Positions 1 to 8,613 of a stretch of 64,000 nucleotides of DNA are shown here, piece after piece. The notes beneath the pieces are model-generated. The model made no database searches. It worked only from the letters and a program-made list of their open reading frames with translations, and was not told the DNA's origin. Numbering within the stretch: the first letter of the stretch is position 1; each line of letters opens with the position of its first letter. The DNA comes from Rhizobium sp. ACO-34A (GTDB taxonomy: Bacteria > Pseudomonadota > Alphaproteobacteria > Rhizobiales > Rhizobiaceae), in NCBI GenBank assembly GCA_002600635.1, contig CP021371.1:2793001-2857000 (forward strand), written 5' to 3'. The translations under genes and the position numbers were made by a program.

Positions 1-178
1 GAACGCGGTTCCCGCAGCAGTGCTGACCACGCTCGTCGCGCCGGCGTTTTTCTCCGGCGGGATCGACGTCAAGCTCGCGATGGCGGCTTCGCTGCTGATC
101 GGATTGCGCTTTTCGGCAATCCCGATGCTCATAGGCGGCTGGGTCGTGGTAATGGCGGCGCGCCAACTCATAATGTAA
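1..178 (+). CDS. AzlD-like branched-chain amino acid exporter small subunit (3' end only)
   Basis: The reading frame is open from base 2 to a TAA at 176-178 and gives the last 58 residues of a hydrophobic protein. It contains the pattern V-P-A-A-V-L-T-T-L-V-A-P near the start and then two membrane segments, which resembles the C-terminal half of AzlD proteins. AzlD is the small membrane subunit that works with AzlC in export of branched-chain amino acids; azlC would be expected just outside the window. The start codon is not visible. The call rests on the pattern of a short fragment, so the family is likely but not certain. Confidence 0.65.
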   Translation, partial: NAVPAAVLTTLVAPAFFSGGIDVKLAMAASLLIGLRFSAIPMLIGGWVVVMAARQLIM

Positions 179-205
179 CGCGCCGTCGATATCGACAGGG
201 CGTGA

Positions 206-2047
206 TCAGGCCTCGCGCCGGAACGGCTCGGTCATCCGCTCCAGCCATTCCCGGATCTTGGGATCGTGGATGAGCGGCATCAACTCGGCGCGGGTCTTCT
301 CGTGATAGGCGTCGAGCCAGCGCAATTCTTCATCGGTCAGGAGATCCGTGTCGACGAGATATTTGTCGATCGGCACATAGGTCAGTGTCTCGAAGGAGAG
401 CATCGGCTGATCGCCACCCTCGACGGCTTCCGCCTCGCGCACATAGAGCAGGTTCTCGATACGGATGCCGAAATGACCCGGACGGTAATAGCCGGGCTCG
501 TTTGACAGGATCATGCCCGGCAGCAATTCCTGCGTCGAAAGACGCGAAATGCGCTGCGGCCCCTCATGCACCGAGAGGTAGGAGCCGACGCCATGGCCGG
601 TTCCATGGGCGAAGTCGGCACCCGCCTTCCAGAGGGCGATGCGGGCCAGCGGATCGAGATCGCAACCACGCGTTCCTTTGGGAAAGCGCGCGGTACTGAT
701 TGCAATCATGCCCTTCAGCACAAGGGTGAAGAACCGCCGCTGCTCGTCCGGCACCGGGCCGATCGCAATCGTGCGGGTGATGTCCGTGGTGCCGTTTACA
801 TATTGCGCGCCGGAATCGATCAGGAACATTTCGCCCGACTTCAACGGGCGATCCGTCTCCGTCGTCACCCGGTAGTGAATGATCGCGGCATGTTCGCCGG
901 CACCGGAAATCGTGTCGAAGGAGATGTCCTTGAGCGGGTTCTGCATCCGCTCGCCGACCCGTGCACGCGCCTCCTCCAGCGCCTTTGTCACGGCAATCTC
1001 GCTGACCGTGCCCGGATGCTGCCCGTCCAGCCAATGCAGGAACTCGGTAACCGCCACGCCATCCTGCAGATGTGCGGCCGCCGAGCCGTTCAGTTCCACG
1101 CTGTTCTTGGTCGCCCGCGGGATCCTGACGGGATCAGCCCCCTCGATGACATTGCCGCCATGAAGACGGATGAGCTCGACCAGCGCGAACGGCGCGAGAT
1201 CCGGATCGACGAGAATGCTCGCGCCCTTGGCGGCAAGCTGCGCCAGCCTGCCGGTCAGAAGTTCCGGATCGACCTGTTCGCAGAGCTGGCCGAGATAAGC
1301 CTCGACCTCGATACCGGTCTTGCGCTTGTCGAGGAAAAGTTCGGCCTTGCCATCGGCGTGGATGATGGCGCGCGCCAGGGGATGCGGCGTATGCGGTACG
1401 TCCGCACCGCGGATGTTGAAAATCCATGCGACGGAGGACGGATCGGTGATCAGCACCGCCGCGATCCCCTTTTCCTTCAGGTCCAGGGCGATCTTCGCAA
1501 TCTTGTCCCGTGCCAGCAGGCCGGCATAGGCGATGGTCTGGATCGTCACTGTGCCGAGAGGTTCCTCCGGTCGGTCGGTCCAGATGCCGTCGACGGGGTT
1601 GCGCGTCAGAAAGACAACCGCTCCGTCCTTTTCCGCCAGTGCCTTTTCCAGCCGGCGCACTTCGGCAGTCGTATGCAGCCACGGGTCGATGCCGAGCTGG
1701 AAACCCGTATGGGTATGGGTGCGGACCCAGCGATGCGGCGGCTCGCCCACCAGATCGCCACCGGTGAAGACCGACTGATCCACCTGCTGGACAAGCTGGG
1801 CGGTATAGCGACCATCGACGAACACGACCGCCTGCCCGGCGGTTACCAGCACCTGCCCAGCCGAACCGGTGAAACCCGTGAGCCAGGAGAGCCTCTCTGC
1901 CGAAGCCGGTACATATTCGCCCTGATACTCGTCGGCGCGAGGCACGAGCAGCCCGTCAATGCCGAGGTCTGCAAACTGCGCTCTCAGCGCCTCGATGCGC
2001 TCGCGGCCATATTGCGGAGTGGAGGTGACGTCAAAGGACTGGAACAT
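206..2047 (-). CDS. pepP: Xaa-Pro aminopeptidase (aminopeptidase P, M24 family)
   Basis: This 613-residue protein has the three-domain form of eukaryote-like aminopeptidase P: two creatinase-type N-terminal domains (about residues 15-150 and 155-315) and a pita-bread M24 domain (about 320-540) followed by a C-terminal extension. The five metal ligands of M24 enzymes can be placed: D411, D422, H485 in 'HGTGHGVG', E517 in 'NEPGYY' and E531 in 'RIEN'. The enzyme should release an N-terminal residue that precedes proline, using a dinuclear metal site in the cytoplasm. No signal peptide is seen. It starts with ATG and stands alone, with the next gene on the other strand. The family assignment is firm; the exact substrate is inferred. 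Confidence 0.93.
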   Translation of the reverse strand: MFQSFDVTSTPQYGRERIEALRAQFADLGIDGLLVPRADEYQGEYVPASAERLSWLTGFTGSAGQVLVTAGQAVVFVDGRYTAQLVQQVDQSVFTGGDLVGEPPHRWVRTHTHTGFQLGIDPWLHTTAEVRRLEKALAEKDGAVVFLTRNPVDGIWTDRPEEPLGTVTIQTIAYAGLLARDKIAKIALDLKEKGIAAVLITDPSSVAWIFNIRGADVPHTPHPLARAIIHADGKAELFLDKRKTGIEVEAYLGQLCEQVDPELLTGRLAQLAAKGASILVDPDLAPFALVELIRLHGGNVIEGADPVRIPRATKNSVELNGSAAAHLQDGVAVTEFLHWLDGQHPGTVSEIAVTKALEEARARVGERMQNPLKDISFDTISGAGEHAAIIHYRVTTETDRPLKSGEMFLIDSGAQYVNGTTDITRTIAIGPVPDEQRRFFTLVLKGMIAISTARFPKGTRGCDLDPLARIALWKAGADFAHGTGHGVGSYLSVHEGPQRISRLSTQELLPGMILSNEPGYYRPGHFGIRIENLLYVREAEAVEGGDQPMLSFETLTYVPIDKYLVDTDLLTDEELRWLDAYHEKTRAELMPLIHDPKIREWLERMTEPFRREA

Positions 2048-2333
2048 GGGAGACTACCCGCATTGAGGATTCGTGACATCGCTTATAGCAAGCCCCGCCT
2101 TCCCTGCCCATTTCCAACAGCACGAGACGGCACCAGTCAAAATGACGCGCCGCAACATCGAAAACCGGGCAAAATGCAAAAATGCGCAAAATATCGCCAC
2201 AAACACCAATGGGATGCCTAAGATTTGCGTTTAATGCATAGCACCCTTGAGGCAAAGCACCTGCCTCTATCGCGTCGCACAATCTATATGCCGCTCATCA
2301 AAAAATTCAAACGACTGAACAAGGAATACGGCA

Positions 2334-2507
2334 ATGGCGAATGCGCTCTTGCAAAATGGATACCGCCAGATCATCGCCGCCCGCGAACGCCAGGCAGTGC
2401 GTTACGAGGCCAACGCGCTGTCCACCAGAAACGACAGCATTTTCCTGCGTCTCGACGCTCCGCGCGAACAGATTCGCCGCAAGGAACGGCAGCACGCATT
2501 CCTCTGA
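2334..2507 (+). CDS. Small hypothetical protein, 57 residues
   Basis: An ATG at 2334 lies 8 bases after the ribosome-binding sequence AAGGA (2321-2325) and opens a 57-codon frame ending in TGA at 2505-2507. The product is charged and helix-prone, rich in Arg, Gln and Glu, with no membrane segment or signal peptide ('RQIIAARERQ' near residue 11-20). A strong rho-independent terminator follows about 100 bases later, so the region looks like a small independent transcription unit. I do not recognise the family. It could alternatively be a short leader of a non-coding RNA, but the ribosome site favours translation. Confidence 0.55.
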   Translation: MANALLQNGYRQIIAARERQAVRYEANALSTRNDSIFLRLDAPREQIRRKERQHAFL

Positions 2508-2607
2508 GATCCGGCGAGCGCGGTTGACCGCGTTCCCAACGGAAAGCACTCCCGCTTGAGCGATCCTCCCAAGGCTCGCGGGACCTGGACCGAAGAGATC
2601 GGTCTGC

Positions 2608-2640
2608 AAGGCGGCATCAAGGATGCCGCCTTTTGCTTTT
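2608..2640 (+). terminator. Rho-independent terminator
   Basis: An 11-bp perfect stem (2608-2618 with 2622-2632) closed by a 3-base loop is followed by TTTTGCTTTTT. It points along the plus strand and most likely ends the transcript of the small gene at 2334-2507. Confidence 0.85.
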
Positions 2641-2711
2641 TCATTTTTCTGAATTCAGACTGCCATGCCAAGGCCACAATGCTGCGACGCAGCATCGTGA
2701 CTGTTGCCTGC

Positions 2712-3602
2712 TTACCGGCGATGGCTTTCGTGCCGCAGATGGATCGTCACCCAGCCATTGCGCCAAATGGTGCGGACATGGGCGAGACCCGCGCCGTTAT
2801 AGGCCGCCAGCACCTTCCAGCGCTGTGCCGCAAGAATGCCTGATAGAATGACCGAGCCGCCGGGAGCCAGATTGGCAACGAGTTGCGGCGCCATTTTCAT
2901 CAGGGGGCGGGCAAGAATGTTGGCGATGATGAGATCGAACGGGCCACGCTGACGAAACGCCGTCGAATGGAAGCCCGGAGCCACACGGAAATCAATGCCT
3001 TCGACAACACCGTTACGCCGCGCGTTTTCCCGCGCGACACGGACAGCGATCGGATCGATGTCGGTCGCCAGCACCGGCACCGGCAAGAGTTTGCGCACGG
3101 CGATGGCCAGAACGCCGCTGCCCGTACCGAGATCGAGCGCATTGGCAACAGGCCTTGAGCGCACAACTTCCTCGATGACCTCGAGGCAGCCAGCCGTCGT
3201 TCCATGATGACCAGTGCCGAAAGCCTGCCCGGCATCGATCTCGATGGCCACGTCGTTCGGCTGCACCTTGTCCCGGTCATGGGAACCGTGAACGAGGAAA
3301 CGCCCTGCCCTGACCGGCGTCAGTCCTTCCAGCGACTTGGCGATCCAGTCGATGTCGGGGATCACCTCGCGCTCGACCGGAAGGTCGGGATATTCTTCGG
3401 CGAGCAAGCCGACGACACGCTCGTTCACCTCTTCTTCCTCATCGAGCATCATGTAGACGGAAGCCTGCCAGACGTCGTTCTTTTCATCCACCTCGGTCGT
3501 GGCAATGGCGAAATCCTCCTCGCCGAACGCGAAGCTCATGAGGTCGAGGATACGGTTCGCATGCTGCTCGGTGGTGGTGACGAAAAGACGGATTTCGCTC
3601 AC
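2712..3602 (-). CDS. prmA: Ribosomal protein L11 methyltransferase
   Basis: The 296-residue product shows an N-terminal substrate-recognition domain (about residues 1-100), the family motif 'GTGHHGTT' at 129-136 and the SAM-binding loop 'DLGTGSG' at 157-163, followed by an 'ANILARPL' motif of the catalytic face. PrmA methylates lysines and the N-terminus of ribosomal protein L11 using S-adenosylmethionine. Length and domain order match the family. The start is a GTG at 3602; no better ATG exists at the N-terminus, because the conserved beginning 'SEIRLFVTTT' follows directly. It is monocistronic, between two unrelated genes on the same strand. Confidence 0.93.
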   Translation of the reverse strand: MSEIRLFVTTTEQHANRILDLMSFAFGEEDFAIATTEVDEKNDVWQASVYMMLDEEEEVNERVVGLLAEEYPDLPVEREVIPDIDWIAKSLEGLTPVRAGRFLVHGSHDRDKVQPNDVAIEIDAGQAFGTGHHGTTAGCLEVIEEVVRSRPVANALDLGTGSGVLAIAVRKLLPVPVLATDIDPIAVRVARENARRNGVVEGIDFRVAPGFHSTAFRQRGPFDLIIANILARPLMKMAPQLVANLAPGGSVILSGILAAQRWKVLAAYNGAGLAHVRTIWRNGWVTIHLRHESHRR

Positions 3603-3724
3603 GATCGATGATCCTGTGACGTTGGAAGAGGTCTCACGCGCAATTGCCGCGCGGTGTTCGCGTCTGCGCTACACCGTCGCCTTGCAGATGGCAACCTTCC
3701 AGAGTGCTGTGTCCGGGATGCCGC

Positions 3725-4324
3725 TCAGCCCTTGGCGAGATTTTCGAGCTTCTTCATCGCCACATCGGGGTTTTCACCATAGGCAATGGTGCCGACGAAG
3801 CGTCCTTCCGCATCCAGCAGGAAAACGGAGGCCGTATGATCCATGGTGTAATCCCCGTTCGGGTCCTTCTCATCCAGAGGAACCTTGCGGGCATAGACCC
3901 GGAAGCCCTTGATGACCTCGGCCACCTTGTCCGGCGCGCCGGAAATGCCGACCACGCGATCAGTCACATTGGAGATATAGGTGCCAAGGATTTCCGGCGT
4001 GTCACGCTCGGGATCAACGGAGACGAAATAGGCCTGCAGCTTGCTCTTGTCGGGATCGACCTTGGCGAGCCAGCCATCGAGTTCGAACAGCGTCGTCGGG
4101 CAGACTTCCGGGCAATGGGTAAAGCCGAAGAACAAGGCCGTCGGCTTGCCACGGAATGCCTGCTCGGTGATGGGCTTGCCGCTCTGGTCGGTCAGCTGGA
4201 AGGGCACCCCGAACGGCCCCTCGGCCATCTTGGTCTTCGATTGCGTGACCGCAAGCGTCAGCCAGCCGAGAACACCGGCCATGATCAATACGCCGACCCA
4301 GAGGAAAATCCGAAACGTCTTCAT
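3725..4324 (-). CDS. SCO1/SenC family copper chaperone
   Basis: This 199-residue protein has an uncleaved N-terminal membrane anchor (about residues 5-27) and a thioredoxin-like domain with the copper site 'CPEVC' (C71, C75) and the third ligand H163 in 'MDHTA'. SCO proteins deliver copper to the CuA site of cytochrome c oxidase or keep its cysteines reduced, and act on the periplasmic face of the inner membrane. All three copper ligands are present, so it should be functional. A small membrane protein gene lies 160 bases upstream on the same strand; no cytochrome oxidase genes are in the window. Confidence 0.93.
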   Translation of the reverse strand: MKTFRIFLWVGVLIMAGVLGWLTLAVTQSKTKMAEGPFGVPFQLTDQSGKPITEQAFRGKPTALFFGFTHCPEVCPTTLFELDGWLAKVDPDKSKLQAYFVSVDPERDTPEILGTYISNVTDRVVGISGAPDKVAEVIKGFRVYARKVPLDEKDPNGDYTMDHTASVFLLDAEGRFVGTIAYGENPDVAMKKLENLAKG

Positions 4325-4419
4325 CTATTTGATCCTCGCGACCCGCCGTCCGGGCGGTCGCCCACATTCTTCACATGCCGATACGACGCCGGCGCAGGAA
4401 GTGCAAATCAACAGCCCGT

Positions 4420-4447
4420 CAAAAAGAGCAACCGCGCGGTTTTGCCT
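4420..4447 (-). terminator. Possible terminator after the small membrane protein gene
   Basis: On the minus strand a GC-rich palindrome (core AACCGCGCGGTT, 4430-4441, flanked by GC/TTGC) is followed by TCTTTTTG. The stem has little or no loop, so folding would need partial opening; it sits just downstream of the small gene at 4484-4642. Confidence 0.4.
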
Positions 4448-4483
4448 CGCCCGAAGGTAACAACCGCATTTCCAGCGGCATCA

Positions 4484-4642
4484 TCAGAAGCAGAGTGAAA
4501 GGCCGTTCTCGGACAGCGCAAGAAAGATCGCGGCGCCATGCTGAAGCCAGCCGGCGAAAGCAAGCGCGACAGCCATGGAAAACCCCACCGCCACAACGGC
4601 AGCCACTGCAATGCGCGGAAAGGCGGGAGCGATCTGGTTCAT
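4484..4642 (-). CDS. Small membrane protein, about 52 residues
   Basis: The ATG at 4642 opens a frame beginning 'MNQIAPAFPRIAVAAVVAV', which forms one or two hydrophobic helices and ends shortly after 'LSENGLSLCF'. An upstream ATG at 4699 would add 19 residues without hydrophobic character and is less likely. No strong ribosome site is seen (GGGAG is 16 bases away). The gene lies upstream of the SCO gene on the same strand. The family is unknown to me; a role at the inner membrane is all that can be inferred. Confidence 0.45.
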   Translation of the reverse strand: MNQIAPAFPRIAVAAVVAVGFSMAVALAFAGWLQHGAAIFLALSENGLSLCF

Positions 4643-4785
4643 GGTGTTTTTATAATATCTCCCGCCCGCACCTGAAAGCGCAAACTTTCCAAAACACATT
4701 CAAGAAAGTTGATGAAATGCAAAGCCGTTTCTGAGACGCTTCGAAAATGATCGCTGGTAGCGACCTTGAGTCTTGGGAGGGACGA

Positions 4786-5574
4786 ATGGGAGAGCAGGCC
4801 TTGCAGGCATTTCCGCAACAGAAATTGCGGATCAATCACATGAAACTCGACGACGTATGGGCAGCATTACGCGAAGGTCTGAACGACTTCCGCCGCTATC
4901 CGCTGTTCGGACTTTTCTTCGGCGGGATCTACGCGCTCGGTGGCCTGTTCATCGTGACGGTACTGATCCGTTACCACCTGCCCTGGATGATCATACCCGT
5001 CGCCATCGGTTTTCCGCTGATCGGACCTTTCGTCGCGGTCGGCCTCTACGAGGTCAGCCGTCGCCATGAAAAAGGTGAGCCCATCACCTGGAAGGGCGTG
5101 TTGGCGGAAGTCTTTCGCCAGCGGGAGCGCCAGCTTTCATGGATGGCATTCGCCGTGCTGTTCGTCTTCTGGATCTGGATTTACCAGGTGCGCCTGCTGC
5201 TCGCCCTTTTCCTTGGCTTCAAGATCCCGGCTACCCTTGCCGCATTCGTCGCTCTTCTCACCACGACACCGGAAGGGATCGCCTTCCTGATGGTCGGCAC
5301 CGTCGTCGGAGCGCTGCTTGCGACCGTGCTGTTTTCCCTGACGGTCATCTCCATGCCGCTGCTGCTCGATCACGATATCGACTTCGTCACGGCGATGATC
5401 ACCAGCATCCGGGTCGTGTTCGAAAACCCCATACCCATGTTCGCTTTTGGCTTGTTCGTGGCGGCCGCAGCGATTCTCGCCCTTTTGCCGGCATTCCTCG
5501 GACTTTTCATCGTGCTGCCCATTCTGGGGCACGCGACATGGCATCTTTACTCCCGGGCGATCGCCCAGGCCTGA
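4786..5574 (+). CDS. DUF2189 integral membrane protein
   Basis: The 262-residue product carries a short cytoplasmic N-terminus and about six hydrophobic segments. The pattern 'ALREGLNDFRRYPLFGLFFGG' type region near residue 30, followed by 'FPLIGPFVAVGLYEVSRR', is typical of DUF2189 proteins of proteobacteria, which have no settled function. The start at 4786 is chosen because GGGAGGGACGA directly precedes it; an ATG 39 bases upstream has no ribosome site. It has no operon partner. Function unknown; an inner membrane location is well supported. Confidence 0.8.
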   Translation: MGEQALQAFPQQKLRINHMKLDDVWAALREGLNDFRRYPLFGLFFGGIYALGGLFIVTVLIRYHLPWMIIPVAIGFPLIGPFVAVGLYEVSRRHEKGEPITWKGVLAEVFRQRERQLSWMAFAVLFVFWIWIYQVRLLLALFLGFKIPATLAAFVALLTTTPEGIAFLMVGTVVGALLATVLFSLTVISMPLLLDHDIDFVTAMITSIRVVFENPIPMFAFGLFVAAAAILALLPAFLGLFIVLPILGHATWHLYSRAIAQA

Positions 5575-5814
5575 CGATTACGGACGGCAACCCTTGAGAA
5601 TCATGGGCCGCCGTCCCATAAATTTGCTGTGTGAACCGCAATATTAGCCGTTGTTTAACGCATATTCGCAATTCTTCAGTTTGCGAGATGATCGTTACAG
5701 ATCATTCGGACATCACGTCCGCCGGGACGCGTTCCTTTTCCTCGGCCCTCCGCATGCATGTGAACGACATCGCTGACGCTCAGCGTCGGTGTCCGGCGGG
5801 CTTCGGGGAGGCAT

Positions 5815-6141
5815 ATGCTCAATTTCGTATCGGCAGACATGCCCGCCAGTCGGTCAGCATTCGCTGACGCATGGCTCCGCGGCAGCATTCAGCCGGCCGT
5901 CCGGAATATCGGGACAGCATTCGATATCTCTCGCAAACAATTCGCCGGCTTGACCGGCCGATACGAGATGGGCGGCGCGACCGTCGTCTCCCGCCACTTC
6001 GCGCCGGCAGGAACCGACGCATCACCGCAACCGTCGCTCGCGCGCAACCTGACCGACAGGATCGCGGAGACACCCCATTACATGGCCACCGTTTCCATCA
6101 GGAACGGGACAGCAGACAACCGGGAAGGATTCCAACCATGA
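5815..6141 (+). CDS. Hypothetical protein upstream of and overlapping cheW
   Basis: An ATG at 5815 follows GGGGAGG with a good spacing and opens a 108-codon frame whose TGA overlaps the ATG of cheW in the form ATGA (6138-6141). The predicted protein has no membrane segment and no motif that I recognise. The overlap and the ribosome site suggest real, translationally coupled expression, but the composition is unremarkable and the frame could be fortuitous. If real it would be the first gene of a two-gene unit with cheW. Confidence 0.4.
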   Translation: MLNFVSADMPASRSAFADAWLRGSIQPAVRNIGTAFDISRKQFAGLTGRYEMGGATVVSRHFAPAGTDASPQPSLARNLTDRIAETPHYMATVSIRNGTADNREGFQP

Positions 6142-6602
6142 GCAATGCCATCAAACAGTCCGGGGCCTACCTCGAAATCGTCTCCTTTCATCTCGGCGAT
6201 CAGGAATTCTGCATCGACATCATGGCGATCCGCGAAATCCGCGGCTGGGCGCCGGTGACACCAATGCCGCACACCCCGCCCTACGTGCTGGGTCTCATCA
6301 ACCTGCGTGGCGCAGTGATCCCGGTCATCGACATGGCTTGCCGCCTTGGCATGAAGATGACGGAACCTTCCGAGCGCGCCGCCATCATCGTCACCGACAT
6401 CGCCGGCAAGCTGGTCGGCCTGCTGGTCGAACAGGTTTCCGACATGATGACCATCAAGGCCGAAGACCTGCAGCCGGCTCCGGAGATCATTCCGGAAGAA
6501 CAGCGCGCCTTCTGCCGCGGCATCGTGGCTCTGGAAAAGTCGATGGTCTGCTTCCTCAACCTCGACACCGTCATCGCCGACGAACTGGCTCAAGCGGCCT
6601 GA
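6138..6602 (+). CDS. cheW: Chemotaxis coupling protein CheW
   Basis: The 154-residue product is a single CheW domain: 'YLEIVSFHLGDQEFCIDI' type start, then the highly conserved 'LGLINLRGAVIPVIDM' region near residues 50-68 and 'LVEQVSDMMTI' later. CheW bridges chemoreceptors and the histidine kinase CheA at the inner membrane. The start at 6138 is preceded by GGAAGGA. No other che genes are adjacent, so this is an orphan copy; a chemoreceptor gene is near the right end of the window but 56 kb away. A rho-independent terminator follows. Confidence 0.95.
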   Translation: MSNAIKQSGAYLEIVSFHLGDQEFCIDIMAIREIRGWAPVTPMPHTPPYVLGLINLRGAVIPVIDMACRLGMKMTEPSERAAIIVTDIAGKLVGLLVEQVSDMMTIKAEDLQPAPEIIPEEQRAFCRGIVALEKSMVCFLNLDTVIADELAQAA

Positions 6603-6630
6603 TCCACTCGCATACGGCACTTTTCCCGAT

Positions 6631-6665
6631 GGAAACCCGGCTCTGCCGGGTTTCTGCGTTTTTGC
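6631..6665 (+). terminator. Rho-independent terminator of cheW
   Basis: An 8-bp stem AAACCCGG (6633-6640) with CCGGGTTT (6646-6653) and a 5-base loop is followed by CTGCGTTTTT. It lies 30 bases after the cheW stop codon. Confidence 0.85.
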
Positions 6666-7170
6666 GTTCGGGCCAGGGAATTAAGATTTCCAACCACGAG
6701 CCAGATGGCGGATCAACCCGAGCCAATATTCGGAAGTAAAAAGAAAAACACCCACCCTGTATACTGATGTTTTCCATCCTCCCAAGAATACCAAGGCCAT
6801 ATTCCTGCGTGTTCCGCAGCGAGAATGCGGGAAACAACTGGCAGATATGCCCTGCGTTACCTTCGGCGAGTTCTATGAACCGGGCCACACCACGCAACCC
6901 ATTCCCGGCACAACGCCTGAAATAAAAAAGCTGCGCTCCGGAGTGGCTACTACCCGAAACACAGCTTTTTCAACTGAAGTCCGGGAAGCGCTAGCCGCCC
7001 GGTCTGGCAAGCACGAACAGTTCACGGTCGAAAATGGGGTGCACGACCGCCTGCCAATGCTGACAGAACTCTCGCAAACTCTTCAGGTAAACGGAAGTGA
7101 CCGCGCTCACAAAAAACCGGTACAATCGGCTTTTGGATCGATCATTTTTGGCACAATTATTCCGATCCCA
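6666..7170. other. Gene-poor stretch between cheW and creA with one long-range hairpin
   Basis: About 500 bases hold no convincing coding region on either strand; the open frames lack ribosome sites and recognisable products. The base composition is visibly richer in A and T than the neighbours. The only structure seen is AAAAAGCTG (6925-6933) pairing with CAGCTTTTT (6962-6970) around a 28-base loop. This could be a terminator of an unannotated small RNA or a degraded element. Confidence 0.5.
6924..6971 (+). terminator. Hairpin with T run in the cheW-creA gap
   Basis: AAAAAGCTG (6925-6933) and CAGCTTTTT (6962-6970) form a 9-bp stem around a 28-base loop, ending in a T run on the plus strand. 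No gene directly upstream is known to use it. Confidence 0.35.
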
Positions 7171-7202
7171 CAAAAATTTAAGGGTTATCAGGGTTTACCC
7201 TT
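7171..7202 (-). terminator. Possible terminator of creA
   Basis: On the minus strand AAGGGT (7202-7197) can pair with ACCCTT (7185-7180) across 11 bases that include the creA stop codon, followed by AAATTTTTG. The stem is short, so termination strength is uncertain. Confidence 0.45.
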
Positions 7203-7676
7203 GGCCCAGGTGACCGGTTCATTGAACAGAGGCACGGTCGAGATCGCCATCTTGGCGGAGCCATCGACGACCTGACGCGAGTGAATGAGATAGATCAGCG
7301 TGTCATTCGTCTTGTCGTAGATCCGGTTGACGACCAGCTGTTTCCAGATGAGCGACATGCCCTCGCGAAATACCTCTTCCCCTTCTTTCGACAGGTCGAT
7401 GTCGCCGATTTCAATCGGCCCCGTCTGTCGGCAGGCAATAGAGTTGTTCGAGGGATCCTCAAACCAGTTGCCCTTGGACAGACGGTCGATGATCGAACGG
7501 TCGAAATAGGTGACATGGCAGGTCACGCCCTTGATCTTGGGATCCGTGACCGCCTCCACGACGATATCGTTGCCCACCCAGTCGACGCCGACCTTGCCGA
7601 CCACCTCGGCAGATGCGGGCGCGGCAATCGACGACAACAGAATTCCAGCAGCGAGGGTATTGGATCTGAGCGACAT
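7188..7676 (-). CDS. creA: CreA family periplasmic protein
   Basis: The 162-residue product begins with a clear Sec signal peptide ('LAAGILLSSIAAPASA', cleavage after about residue 23) and continues with the CreA pattern 'VGKVGVDWVGNDIVVEA', 'GVTCHVTYFDRS' and 'ACRQTGPI'. CreA proteins are widespread in proteobacteria and of unknown function despite the name from the E. coli creABCD locus; here no creBCD genes are nearby. The start at 7676 is fixed by GGAGG nine bases upstream and by the signal peptide. It lies 49 bases downstream of the exonuclease gene on the same strand and may be cotranscribed with it. Confidence 0.9.
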   Translation of the reverse strand: MSLRSNTLAAGILLSSIAAPASAEVVGKVGVDWVGNDIVVEAVTDPKIKGVTCHVTYFDRSIIDRLSKGNWFEDPSNNSIACRQTGPIEIGDIDLSKEGEEVFREGMSLIWKQLVVNRIYDKTNDTLIYLIHSRQVVDGSAKMAISTVPLFNEPVTWAKGKP

Positions 7677-7725
7677 GAAGACCTCCGGTAGTGTCACGCT
7701 ATTGAGATAAGCGTGGCACACGGCC

Positions 7726-8337
7726 TTACAAGACGGAAGCGCCTTTTGCCTTGCGCCGAACGGAACAGGCTTCGTAGCCTCCCCGATAAAGCCGTCCCGG
7801 CGAAATGCCGAGACTTGCCGCCAGTTCCGGAATTCCATCCGCCCGTTGTTGCCGGGCCATGGCGATGGAGGCCAGCGCACAGACAAGGGCGTCTTCCGCC
7901 GCGTTGTGGTGGGAAAAGGACAGGCCGAGGTGAGCCGCCAGTACATTCAGCCGATGCGACCCGAGTTCCGGCCATGCCCGCTGGGAAAGCTTGACGCTGC
8001 AGACATAGGAAAGCTCGGGATAGGGCTGCCGATAGGCGTCGAGCGCGGCGCGCCAGACGGAAAAGTCGAAAGCTGCATTATGCGCGATCATCATGGCGTC
8101 AGCGAAATCGTCAGCGAACTCGTCCATGACCTCGGGAAACTCCCCGGCGTCTTCGACATCCTCGGGCCGAATGCCATGAATGGCGATATTGAACGAGGAA
8201 AACCGCATCGACTTCGGCCGGATCAGCCGCTCCTCGACCCGCACCACCTTGCCATCCTCGATGAAGGCGAGCCCGACCGAACAGGCGCTGCCGCGCTCCT
8301 CATTGGCGGTCTCGAAATCGATGGCAATGGCTTTCAA
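7726..8337 (-). CDS. 3'-5' exonuclease of the DEDDh (DnaQ-like) family
   Basis: The protein has all three exonuclease motifs: 'DFET' (D7, E9), 'HNAAFD' (D91) and 'HNAAED' (H144, D149), the H being typical of DEDDh enzymes. These residues bind two metal ions and hydrolyse DNA or RNA from the 3' end. The domain begins at the very first strand, so the TTG at 8337, preceded by GGGAG at nine bases, is the best start and gives 203 residues; ATG codons at 8376 or 8409 would add a non-conserved extension. It resembles exonucleases related to DNA polymerase III epsilon but lacks other domains. The natural substrate is unknown. Confidence 0.88.
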   Translation of the reverse strand: MKAIAIDFETANEERGSACSVGLAFIEDGKVVRVEERLIRPKSMRFSSFNIAIHGIRPEDVEDAGEFPEVMDEFADDFADAMMIAHNAAFDFSVWRAALDAYRQPYPELSYVCSVKLSQRAWPELGSHRLNVLAAHLGLSFSHHNAAEDALVCALASIAMARQQRADGIPELAASLGISPGRLYRGGYEACSVRRKAKGASVL

Positions 8338-8613
8338 GGGATAGATCTCCCGGAATCGTTGAACCCGGATGGTCATAGAACCTGCAGGCGCCCCGCGCAA
8401 ACAGGACATTCGCCCACCATTGTCACTGTTGGCTCCGCGCGCAGCCTCCTGCCGCCATCTTTATCGCCTTTTCGCCTCTCTCCCCCCTGTACATCTGCCT
8501 GTTTGCCGGATAGGAACGCGCTTAACGACGGACCGCTTCTGGCGGCCGATGGCGCATGGGCGCCCGACAAGCATCCAGCGAGATGCGCAACACCTGGTTC
8601 GAAAGACGGTTCA

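Noticed and set aside
566..2221. Long plus-strand open frame over aminopeptidase P
   Set aside because: It is antisense to a clear gene, has no ribosome site and its product has no recognisable pattern; long antisense frames are common in GC-rich DNA.
7846..8613. N-terminal extension of the helicase by 256 codons
   Set aside because: It overlaps the exonuclease gene antisense, and the helicase fold begins right after the ATG at 8614.
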